Shown: positions 8,501 through 15,493 of the stretch, piece after piece
Layout: every line of letters begins with the position of its first letter
Position numbering within the stretch: the first letter of the stretch is position 1
DNA from: Chloroflexota bacterium
GTDB lineage: Bacteria; Chloroflexota; UBA6077; SHYK01
Assembly (NCBI GenBank): GCA_016844585.1
Contig: JAERMM010000002.1
Span: forward strand, 1 to 40,089
Direction of reading: 5' to 3'
Length of the DNA: 40,089 nucleotides
Translations under genes and position numbers: made by a program
Notes under the pieces: model-generated
The model's database searches: none
The model's input: only the letters and a program-made list of their open reading frames with translations
Told to the model about the DNA's origin: nothing

Positions 8501-9682
8501 CTATGATGGTGTTGCGGTCGGGAGGACGATGATGGTGATGTTGCTGTTCGGGGCTACTCCGCTGGAGTTCGGGTTTGGTGTCGCCGTTGCCGTTGGAGTA
8601 GGCGTTGGACTACTCGGCAGTTGCGTTGCGGTTGCAAATGGGCGCCGAGTCGTTGTCTCCGACGATGGGGCCGGTGTGACGCCCGAAGCCGTTGGGCTGC
8701 TCGGGGTGGGGGTTCGTGTCGACTGCGCGCCATCGTTCGAGGGGCTGATAGTCGAGAAACCTGACCGCGGGGCAACTACTTCGGCGGCTGAAGGCGTCGG
8801 TGTCGCGGCGAGGCCAGTCGTTCCGGCGGTCGGTCCGCCAATCGGCAGGAAGCCGCTGTTCGTGGCCGGAGCGCCAACCGGGTTGGAGACGCTGGCCGCG
8901 GGAATGGGCTGGGGCGATGATGCCGCGCCGGGAGCGGACACAACAGGATTCGGCGAACTTGTCGGGACGGCCGTCGACGTTTGAAGCGCCGCCTCCGGTC
9001 GCGGCGTGGGGTTTGGATCTGAAAGGGCAAAGGCCGACGATGACACGCTGCTTGAGGAAAGTGATTCGAGGACCGGAAGCCGAGGAGCGATCTTTGCGGT
9101 AATCTGCTCTTGCACCTGCTCGGGCCGCGTTGTTTGCCCCGCCGCGGCACGGGCAGACTCGATGCGCCTCGCGGCGTCGTCGGCCGTGCGCTGAGCCTCG
9201 GGGATGCGGCCACCCTGGATGAGCGCCTCAGCCTCGTCAAGCCGCCGCTCGGCCTGGGCCACGATGATCTGTGGCTTCTGTTCGGTCGGCGCGACAGCAA
9301 CCTGCACGTCCTCGACGAGTAGTTTTACGGAGTAGAGTGGGCTGTCAGGTAGGGAAGCCGCTGAGGTGGCCACCGCCGTGTAGCCAACGACAATGATGGC
9401 AGCGATCGATGCCGCCATTCGGCCAGCCATGATCGTCAGGTCGCGGCGCGACCAATTTGGAACCAGCCAGAGCCGCGGGCGCTGCGGCTCTTGAGCGAGA
9501 GCGCGGGCAAATCCATGCCGTCGAAGGCGCCTGGGCGCCTCGACTGCGTGCAGGTGGCTGAGCCGACGAGACAGCGCAAACAGCGCGTCGGCCTCTGCCT
9601 GAGCGCTAGTTTGCGGGGTCTTCGCTGGGCTCTCGAACTCTTCGAGAAGCCGCTCGAATGCCCCCTGCACGTCCTTCGACAT
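8501..9682 (-). CDS. DUF5667 membrane protein, putative partner or regulator of the adjacent ECF sigma factor
   Basis: The 393-residue protein has a cytoplasmic N-terminus of about 85 residues and one transmembrane helix (about 86-109). A DUF5667 region beginning with LPDSPLYSVKLLVEDVQVA follows (about 110-190; the helical part is rich in Ala/Glu/Arg), then a long Ser/Thr/Pro tail to the end. In Chloroflexota and Actinobacteria this domain often sits directly after an ECF sigma gene, which suggests an anti-sigma or sensor role across the membrane. No zinc-binding anti-sigma motif (HxxxCxxC) is visible, so the function is inferred from context. Its start lies inside the 3' end of the sigma gene (77-base overlap), which suggests coupled translation. 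A second sigma/DUF5667 pair lies at 35321-37491. Confidence 0.82.
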   Translation of the reverse strand: MSKDVQGAFERLLEEFESPAKTPQTSAQAEADALFALSRRLSHLHAVEAPRRLRRHGFARALAQEPQRPRLWLVPNWSRRDLTIMAGRMAASIAAIIVVGYTAVATSAASLPDSPLYSVKLLVEDVQVAVAPTEQKPQIIVAQAERRLDEAEALIQGGRIPEAQRTADDAARRIESARAAAGQTTRPEQVQEQITAKIAPRLPVLESLSSSSVSSSAFALSDPNPTPRPEAALQTSTAVPTSSPNPVVSAPGAASSPQPIPAASVSNPVGAPATNSGFLPIGGPTAGTTGLAATPTPSAAEVVAPRSGFSTISPSNDGAQSTRTPTPSSPTASGVTPAPSSETTTRRPFATATQLPSSPTPTPTATATPNPNSSGVAPNSNITIIVLPTATPS

Positions 9683-10235
9683 TGCCTAGTGCTCCCCCTG
9701 AGCTAAGGACTTTCTGTAGGGCCTTGAGCGCGCGCACCTGGATCTGTCGAACGGCGACCACGCTCTTATCGAGCATGGCGGCAGCTTCCGCATGCGACAT
9801 GTCTTCGATGAAGCGCAGGATGATGACATCGCGTTGGTCGTCCGGGAGTAGCAGTAAGGCGGTGCGCAGAGATTCCACCTCAATATCACGCAGGACGACT
9901 TCGTCCGGGGCAGGATCATCATCCGCCGCGTCATAGAGATCATCGATGGATGTGGTCGGCCGCCGTTTCGACCGCCAGTGGTCGATGACCACGTTGCGGG
10001 CGATGCGAAGAAGCCAGTGTTGGATCGGGAGATTCCGCCACTGATAGCGATCGATGCGCTCCCAAGCTTTCGCAAAAACGTCAGCGGTCAAGTCCTCCGC
10101 GATGGTTGGATCGCCGACCTTGTAGTAGACGAAGCGGTAGATCACGTCGAGATGGGCGTGATAGAGCTTTTCGAAGGCTCCAATGTCCCGCTGCGCCGCC
10201 CGTTCGGCGATGTCTTGGGAATCCTGCTGCGTCAT
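9606..10235 (-). CDS. ECF-type RNA polymerase sigma factor (copy 1)
   Basis: This 209-residue sigma factor contains region 2, with FEKLYHAHLDVIYRFVYYKV followed by AEDLTADVFAKAWERI. It also has region 4, with LPDDQRDVIILRF and a helix-turn-helix (MSHAEAAAMLDKSVVAVRQI). It should direct polymerase to a small set of promoters. ATG 10235 was chosen because the family N-terminus starts there; an in-frame start at 10397 would add 54 residues with no resemblance to sigma factors. The gene runs 77 bases into the DUF5667 gene, an unusually long overlap. No strong Shine-Dalgarno site precedes the start. The inducing signal cannot be told; the neighbouring membrane DUF5667 protein suggests envelope conditions. 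Confidence 0.9.
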   Translation of the reverse strand: MTQQDSQDIAERAAQRDIGAFEKLYHAHLDVIYRFVYYKVGDPTIAEDLTADVFAKAWERIDRYQWRNLPIQHWLLRIARNVVIDHWRSKRRPTTSIDDLYDAADDDPAPDEVVLRDIEVESLRTALLLLPDDQRDVIILRFIEDMSHAEAAAMLDKSVVAVRQIQVRALKALQKVLSSGGALGNVEGRAGGIRAASRRVREPSEDPAN

Positions 10236-10382
10236 AGGAGCCCTGGTCTCCTGGTGGCGCTCCCAACACACTAAACGGGCGAGGGAGGCGAACGTGACAG
10301 GTTGAGCGTCGAGGAGGTGATACTGCAGACCGGGAGCCGCTTCGGAGGAGTTGAGGCAGAGGGGTGGAACCGACAACGTCCC

Positions 10383-10411
10383 TTGCAGGATCTTCACCCC
10401 GTGCCTATGAT
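10383..10411 (+). promoter_or_regulatory. Possible sigma-70 promoter for the Trm112-like gene
   Basis: TTGCAG and TATGAT are separated by 17 bases on the plus strand, about 65 bases before the Trm112-like start codon, in the gap between divergent genes. The -10 is a 5/6 match and the -35 only 3/6. Confidence 0.35.
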
Positions 10412-10476
10412 ACGCTCAGACTCAAGGGGCGGCCAAAACCGGTCGGTTGCCGCGCCATTTACGCGGAGCGTTGTGC

Positions 10477-10659
10477 ATGATTGACCAGGAACTGATGGAG
10501 ATCTTGGCGTGTCCCCTCTGCAAGACCCCGGTCCGCCTAGAGGGTGACCGCATCATCTGTGACAAATGCGGCCGTCGCTACCCGGTACGCGACGGAATCC
10601 CTGTGATGCTCATTGATGAAGCCGAGCAGGGCCCCCCGCAACCAGCCGCGGGCGGCTAG
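10477..10659 (+). CDS. Trm112/UPF0434-family zinc-ribbon protein
   Basis: A 60-residue protein with LACPLCKTPVRL and IICDKCGRRYPVRDGIPVML. The two CxxC pairs form a small zinc-binding fold and the closing IPVML motif is the family signature. Eukaryotic and archaeal Trm112 activates several methyltransferases; the bacterial protein's partner is not well defined, so the role here is inferred. ATG 10477 was chosen over an in-frame ATG at 10447 because conserved sequence begins MIDQELMEILACP and a GGAG ribosome site lies nine bases upstream. Confidence 0.87.
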   Translation: MIDQELMEILACPLCKTPVRLEGDRIICDKCGRRYPVRDGIPVMLIDEAEQGPPQPAAGG

Positions 10660-10725
10660 TCTGACGGCGTCGACGACGCGGCCGCGCACCAATTCGACCC
10701 TGTCGTACCTGCGCACCCCCCGTAA

Positions 10726-13242
10726 ATGAGCCCCCGGCGGGGAGGGCTCCGCGGTGTCGCGCGCGACTGGGCCTGGTGCATCGCTCTCGGCGTCGTCTTG
10801 GTCTCTCTGGGGACGGGCGTGCCTGTGACGCTGTACGCGGCGCCGCCGAACCAATTTGGAGATCCTCCGAGTCCAACGCTGAACCCGCTGTTTCCTCCGC
10901 GGCAGTCGAGCAGTTCCACGCCCGCGCCCTTCGCGTCACTGACGCCCACGCCACTCCTGACGCAAACGGCGACAGCGCTTCAGACGCCAACGCTCGTTGT
11001 CGCCACGCCGGTCCCTTCCCTCACTCCAACCGCTACCTCGACGCCTGACGCTGGGCCGAAGACCATAGGCCTGGTGACGCCCAATGACGAGTTGTACGAT
11101 CAGTACCAATGGAATCTGCGGCAAGTACGCGTGCCCGAAGCGTGGGAGGTTTCGACCGGTTCGTCAGCCGTCATTGTCGCGGTCCTCGATACGGGTGTCT
11201 CGTCAACCCACCCGGATCTGTCCGGCAGGTTGGCGCCTGGGTACGATTTCGTCAACGACCGGCCGACGGTTGAGGACGACCACGGGAATGGCACCCACGT
11301 TGCAGGCATCATCGGAGCGACAGGCAACAATCGGCTAGGCGTGGCGGGGATCGCATGGCAAACGCGGATCATGCCCATCAAAGTGCTCGACTCAAGCGCT
11401 CGAGGAGATACCGGGCTCGCCGCGCGAGGCGTCATTTGGGCGGTCGATCACGGCGCCAGCATCATCAATCTCGGGCTGGCCGGCCCCCAGCCCTCTGAGG
11501 CTCTGGAGGAGGCGATTGAGTACGCGTACTCACGGAACGTCCTCGTTGTGGCCCCAGTCGCCAGCGCTGGGACATCCGAAATCTCGTATCCTGCCGCTGG
11601 CCCTAGGGTAATCGCGGTGGCTGCTACAGACCGATCGGACAGGCGGACTGAGCTTTCCAATACGGGGAGCTATATCAGCGTCGCAGCCCCCGGCGACCAG
11701 ATTGCCAGCACGTTCAAGCCACCTTCCGGACCGGATGGCTACGCCGTCGCAAGCACTACCGCCCAGGCGGCTGCACATGTGTCAGGCGTTGCCGCGCTGA
11801 TGCTGTCTGTCAATCCTACCCTGGCGCCCGACGAGATTCGCTCGATCGTTGAGGCCACCGCCGACGACGGTGGTCGTGGCGCAAACGACGAGACTGGCCA
11901 CGGCCGAATCAATGCTTCACGTGCCCTGCAGTTCGTCGCGCCTTGGAATCAGGAGGCGCGCGGAGCGGGAAGTTACGTGGCCAGTAGCAGCCCAACGAAC
12001 AATCTCTACTTCCCGCTCGTCATGAAGAATTCAAACGGTTGGAGCACATCGCTCACCGTTTTGAATACGGGCAACAGCCCCGCCAACCTGACCCTGGAGC
12101 TATTCGACGACGCGCGTCCTGCGCGATTCTCCTACGCCGCAACGCTAGCGCCACTCGCATCGACGACGATTCGTCCTGATCAGCTACTAGACCTACCCGA
12201 CCGCTTCCTGGGAGCCGCCGTGGTCAGTGGCGACGCGTCGATCGTTGGCGTTCTGAACGAGGATCGTGCCGGTTCAGACCGATTGACGTATGAAGGATTC
12301 GGCAGCGGATCGCCGAGCGTGTGGATTCCGCTGCTCATGCGCGCCGTAAATGGCTGGAATACGGGATTGCAGGTTCAGAATCTCGGGCTGGCAAGCACCT
12401 CCGTACGCGTCACGTATTACACGCGCGATGCGACAACCCCGCTTGGCTCTGCCACGTTCGCGCTGCTTCCGCTTGCCTCCAGGAGCCTGTATCAGCCCGC
12501 GGACCCCCGTATTCCGGACGGGTGGGTGGGGTCGGCAACCGTCGAGTCTCTCGACGACCAGCCGCTCGCAGCTATCGTGAACCAGGTGCGGACGAGCGGA
12601 GCTGGGATGAGCTATGTAGGTGTCGGCCAGTCCGGCCCGAGCCTCTGGGCCCCCCTGCTCTTCAAGAGCGCGGAAGGCTGGGCCACCGGGTTGCAAGTGC
12701 AGAACGCGGGACTCGACGCAACAGTCGTGCAGGCTACGTACATGCCGTCCAATGGAGACTCGCGCACCTGGACTGAGCAGCGTGGCGTCGCAGCAGGGGC
12801 ATCAACTACGTTCTATCAACCCGGCAACACGGAGCTACCGGATGACTTCGTTGGCTCCGCGGAGGTTCGCTCGACCGGAAACGCGCCGGTGGTGGGTGTG
12901 GTCAATCAGGTTCGCTCTGGGTCCGAGTCGTCCATGGCGTACAACGCCATGCTCGGCGGAGCAGAGTCTCTGTACGTCCCTCTTGTCTATCGTGCGTTCG
13001 CAGGGTGGAATTCAGGGATCCAGGTGCAGAATGCGGGCAGTGCCACCGCGACGGTGACTCTGTCATTCGTATATCAGGAGGGTATGGCTGCCGCGTCCTT
13101 GACTGAGGCTATCGAGCCGTCCGGGTCGAGGACGTTCTATCTCCCGGCCCTTGAAGGCCTGCCGCCCAGCTTTGTTGGTAGCGTCTTCATTGACAGCCTA
13201 GATGGCCAACCCATCGCTGCGATCGTCAACCACGTAAAGTAA
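10726..13242 (+). CDS. Subtilisin-like (S8) protein with degraded catalytic site, probable pseudoprotease
   Basis: An exported 838-residue protein: signal or anchor helix (about 15-38), Pro/Thr linker (about 40-115), S8 fold (about 120-405), then four ~105-residue repeats starting near residues 427, 532, 640 and 749. The catalytic Asp is kept (D155 in VLDTGV). The expected His is Asn (N188, in HGNGTHVAG where active enzymes have NGHGTHVAG). The oxyanion Asn aligns with Ser280, and the catalytic Ser is Ala (A346, in STTAQAAAHVSG where active enzymes read GTSMAAPHVSG). Three of the four key residues are lost while the fold is well preserved. This suggests a binding or scaffold role rather than proteolysis. 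There is no N-terminal inhibitor propeptide. The next gene is an intact paralogue. The missing-residue alignment is by eye but clear. Confidence 0.88.
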   Translation: MSPRRGGLRGVARDWAWCIALGVVLVSLGTGVPVTLYAAPPNQFGDPPSPTLNPLFPPRQSSSSTPAPFASLTPTPLLTQTATALQTPTLVVATPVPSLTPTATSTPDAGPKTIGLVTPNDELYDQYQWNLRQVRVPEAWEVSTGSSAVIVAVLDTGVSSTHPDLSGRLAPGYDFVNDRPTVEDDHGNGTHVAGIIGATGNNRLGVAGIAWQTRIMPIKVLDSSARGDTGLAARGVIWAVDHGASIINLGLAGPQPSEALEEAIEYAYSRNVLVVAPVASAGTSEISYPAAGPRVIAVAATDRSDRRTELSNTGSYISVAAPGDQIASTFKPPSGPDGYAVASTTAQAAAHVSGVAALMLSVNPTLAPDEIRSIVEATADDGGRGANDETGHGRINASRALQFVAPWNQEARGAGSYVASSSPTNNLYFPLVMKNSNGWSTSLTVLNTGNSPANLTLELFDDARPARFSYAATLAPLASTTIRPDQLLDLPDRFLGAAVVSGDASIVGVLNEDRAGSDRLTYEGFGSGSPSVWIPLLMRAVNGWNTGLQVQNLGLASTSVRVTYYTRDATTPLGSATFALLPLASRSLYQPADPRIPDGWVGSATVESLDDQPLAAIVNQVRTSGAGMSYVGVGQSGPSLWAPLLFKSAEGWATGLQVQNAGLDATVVQATYMPSNGDSRTWTEQRGVAAGASTTFYQPGNTELPDDFVGSAEVRSTGNAPVVGVVNQVRSGSESSMAYNAMLGGAESLYVPLVYRAFAGWNSGIQVQNAGSATATVTLSFVYQEGMAAASLTEAIEPSGSRTFYLPALEGLPPSFVGSVFIDSLDGQPIAAIVNHVK
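12004..13242 (+). repeat. Four tandem ~105-residue C-terminal repeats in the first subtilase
   Basis: Each unit opens with an aromatic-x-P-L motif, then G-W about ten residues later and a V-x-N-x-G motif (for example GWNTGLQVQNLG). Units begin at 12004, 12319, 12643 and 12970, a period of 105-109 residues. The alternating hydrophobic pattern suggests beta-sandwich modules. Three related, more diverged units occur in the next subtilase from about residues 414, 518 and 625. They are likely cell-surface or substrate-binding modules; the function is inferred. Confidence 0.8.
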
Positions 13243-13308
13243 GGTCGTCCAACGCTGGGACAGCCTGGGTGGCCAACCCATTGCTGCGATCGTCAACCAC
13301 GTAAAGTA
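13192..13308 (+). repeat. Duplicated 3' end of the subtilase gene (two 50-bp direct copies)
   Basis: The last ~50 bases of the upstream gene (13192-13241) recur at 13259-13308, offset by 67 bases, with 47 of 50 identical. The second copy lies after the stop codon, in the gap before the next subtilase. Read in the gene's frame it still encodes the C-terminal peptide ending QPIAAIVNHVK and a stop codon. Of three differences two are synonymous and one changes Asp to Gly. It looks like the leftover tail of a paralogous gene or a recombination scar. Confidence 0.9.
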
Positions 13309-13347
13309 GAGAGAACGTCCCAGCAGCCCCGCGAAGGACAGTCGAAA

Positions 13348-15489
13348 ATGGCACGAGCATCGAGCGTTCTCGCCGCGGTCATGCTGTGCCTGGTTTTTGC
13401 AGGCGGAACCCCAGCCTGGTCTGTCAACGCCGAAGAGGAATTGGACTACGGTCCCTTTGTCCCCGGGGAATTGCTAGTTCGTTGGCAATCCGAGGCGTCG
13501 CATGAGGCTCTAGCGACGATCGGAGGTGTCGTCCTCGAGGAGGTCGGCCCCGGTCCAGTAGAGCTGATCCACGTCGCGGAGGGGCTGGAGACCAGAAGCG
13601 TAGCTGCGCTCGCCGTGGACCCGTCGGTGGTGTGGGCGCAGCCGAACTACGTACGCCGCGCCGACTCGACACCAAACGACCCGCGCTTCCGCGACCAATG
13701 GGGTTTGCAGCGTATCCAAGCGCCGACCGCCTGGGACATCACGACGGGTGTCGCATCAGTCGTCGTGGCAGTGCTCGACACGGGAGTCGATCTGGACCAT
13801 CCGGATCTGCGAGACCGTCTGGTTCCGGGCTACAACTTCTTCCAGCCAGATGAGCTCCCGATGGACGACAGCGGCCATGGAACTCACGTCGCGGGCACCA
13901 TCGCCGCGACAGCGAACAACAGCACGGGCATTGCCGGCGTTGCGTCGGGTGTCTCCATCATGCCGATCAAGGTTCTTAACAGCCGCGGTGCGGGACGCGA
14001 CTCGCGGGTGGCCCAGGGGATAAGGTGGGCTGTCGACCACGGCGCCAACATCGTGAATATGAGCTTTGGTGGGCAAGACATTTCGCCCGTGCTCAGCGAG
14101 GCCGTGGAATACGCGAGCAGCAGTGGGGTTGTTCTGGTTGTTGCGGCGGGGAACGAAGGCGGCTCTGAGCCGAACTACCCGGGAGCAACCGATTCCGCTA
14201 TCGCCGTGGCAGCAACCAACTCGCGTGACAGGAGGGCGATGTTCTCCAACTATGGCTCATGGGTTGACATCGCAGCGCCAGGAACGCAGATCGTCAGCAC
14301 ATACTGGGATGGCGCGTCCACGTACCGCGCCGGAACGGGGACCTCAATGGCCACCCCCCACGTGACTGGGGTGATCGCTCTCATGCTTTCCCTCAAGCCC
14401 GGCCTGTCTCCGGCAGAGGTCGAGGAGATCTTGAAGGCGAACGCTGATCCGTTGCCGGATGATGATGTCGGATCCGGGCGCGTCAACGCGGCCCGGGTCC
14501 TAGCGTCCATTCGGTCATCCGTTCCTCCCGCGGTCCCTGAGGGCCTTCTACTGCAAACGTACGAAGCCCCGTTGCTCGGGCGGGTCGTGTACGTCCCCAT
14601 GGTTCTGAGCGACGCCAACGGATGGAGGACAGTGCTGCTGGTCCAGAATCCATCAGACCGAGCAGTCGCCGCCTCCGTTCTGTGGGTGAGCGTTGACGGA
14701 GCCCTGCTTGGATCGGCGCAAGTGCCGCTCCCGGCGAATGGGATCGCTGTCACTGGCCCCCCCACTGCGCCCATTGGGTGGAGGGGTTCAGCGGTGATCT
14801 CGGCAGATGTTCCCATCGCGGCGTTGGCCGCGATGTCCCGAGGAGGAGGGTCGTCGGTGGGCATCCCCGCTTCCGCCGCGGGTGGGCCAACGGCAGGAGT
14901 TTCCCTGGTCTTCAAGGATCGAGAGGGTTTGACCACGACCATCGCTGTGCAGAATCTCGCTGGAGTACCCGCGGTGGTAGACCTTGCCTACACCGGCGGT
15001 GACGGTCGGTCAGTGAGTGGAGGGCGCGCCACGATTGGGCCGCTCGCCGCCCACTACGTCAATCTCGGCGGAATCGCCGATCTACCCTCGGGCTTCTCGG
15101 GGTCCGTTACGGCGCGCAGCACAAACGGTCAGCCTCTGGCGATTGCCGCTCTAGCCATCAATTCGACTGGCGCGGCGAGCGCCCAATCGGGAATCAGCGC
15201 CAGGTCGGCGGTCCTGGCCGCGCCCAAAGTTGTCCGATCGGTAGGAGGCGCAACCACCGAGATCCAGGTGCGGAACCACGGTGGCGCCGCCGCCAACGTG
15301 ACGATCAGTTACTTCGGAAGCAGCGGCGGCCTGGCCGGGTCCGATACGGTGACTATTGAGCCTGGCGCTCTTCGCCTCCTGTCTGCAGGCACAGTGGCTG
15401 GACTCGCGGACAGCTTTGATGGCGTGGCGGTAATCCGTTCGACGAATGGCCAGCCCATTACGGCGGTGGTTCGGACGACGCAGAACTGA
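13348..15489 (+). CDS. Secreted subtilisin-like serine protease (S8), catalytically intact
   Basis: A 713-residue exported protease. It has a signal peptide (about 1-28), an N-terminal propeptide-like segment with GELLVRWQ and ending near NDPRFRDQWGLQRI (about 38-125), the S8 catalytic domain (about 128-395) and three C-terminal beta-rich modules related to those of the preceding gene. The full catalytic set is present: D144 (VLDTGVDLDHPDL), H177 (SGHGTHVAGT), oxyanion N269 (AAGNEGG) and S333 (GTSMATPHVTG). It probably degrades proteins outside the cell, or matures surface proteins. The start ATG 13348 is 105 bases after the upstream stop, beyond a duplicated gene tail. It ends four bases from the convergent CopC-CopD gene, with no visible terminator between them. 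Confidence 0.92.
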   Translation: MARASSVLAAVMLCLVFAGGTPAWSVNAEEELDYGPFVPGELLVRWQSEASHEALATIGGVVLEEVGPGPVELIHVAEGLETRSVAALAVDPSVVWAQPNYVRRADSTPNDPRFRDQWGLQRIQAPTAWDITTGVASVVVAVLDTGVDLDHPDLRDRLVPGYNFFQPDELPMDDSGHGTHVAGTIAATANNSTGIAGVASGVSIMPIKVLNSRGAGRDSRVAQGIRWAVDHGANIVNMSFGGQDISPVLSEAVEYASSSGVVLVVAAGNEGGSEPNYPGATDSAIAVAATNSRDRRAMFSNYGSWVDIAAPGTQIVSTYWDGASTYRAGTGTSMATPHVTGVIALMLSLKPGLSPAEVEEILKANADPLPDDDVGSGRVNAARVLASIRSSVPPAVPEGLLLQTYEAPLLGRVVYVPMVLSDANGWRTVLLVQNPSDRAVAASVLWVSVDGALLGSAQVPLPANGIAVTGPPTAPIGWRGSAVISADVPIAALAAMSRGGGSSVGIPASAAGGPTAGVSLVFKDREGLTTTIAVQNLAGVPAVVDLAYTGGDGRSVSGGRATIGPLAAHYVNLGGIADLPSGFSGSVTARSTNGQPLAIAALAINSTGAASAQSGISARSAVLAAPKVVRSVGGATTEIQVRNHGGAAANVTISYFGSSGGLAGSDTVTIEPGALRLLSAGTVAGLADSFDGVAVIRSTNGQPITAVVRTTQN

Positions 15490-15493
15490 GGCG

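Noticed and set aside
8166-8984. 272-residue plus-strand frame rich in Val/Gly
   Set aside because: It mirrors the Ser/Thr/Pro tail of the DUF5667 gene and has no ribosome site or recognisable motif.
10236-10320. ECF-type promoter before sigma copy 1 (GTCAC and CGTT, 16 bases apart on the minus strand)
   Set aside because: The -35 match is poor and differs from the candidate before copy 2, so no shared autoregulatory site can be claimed.
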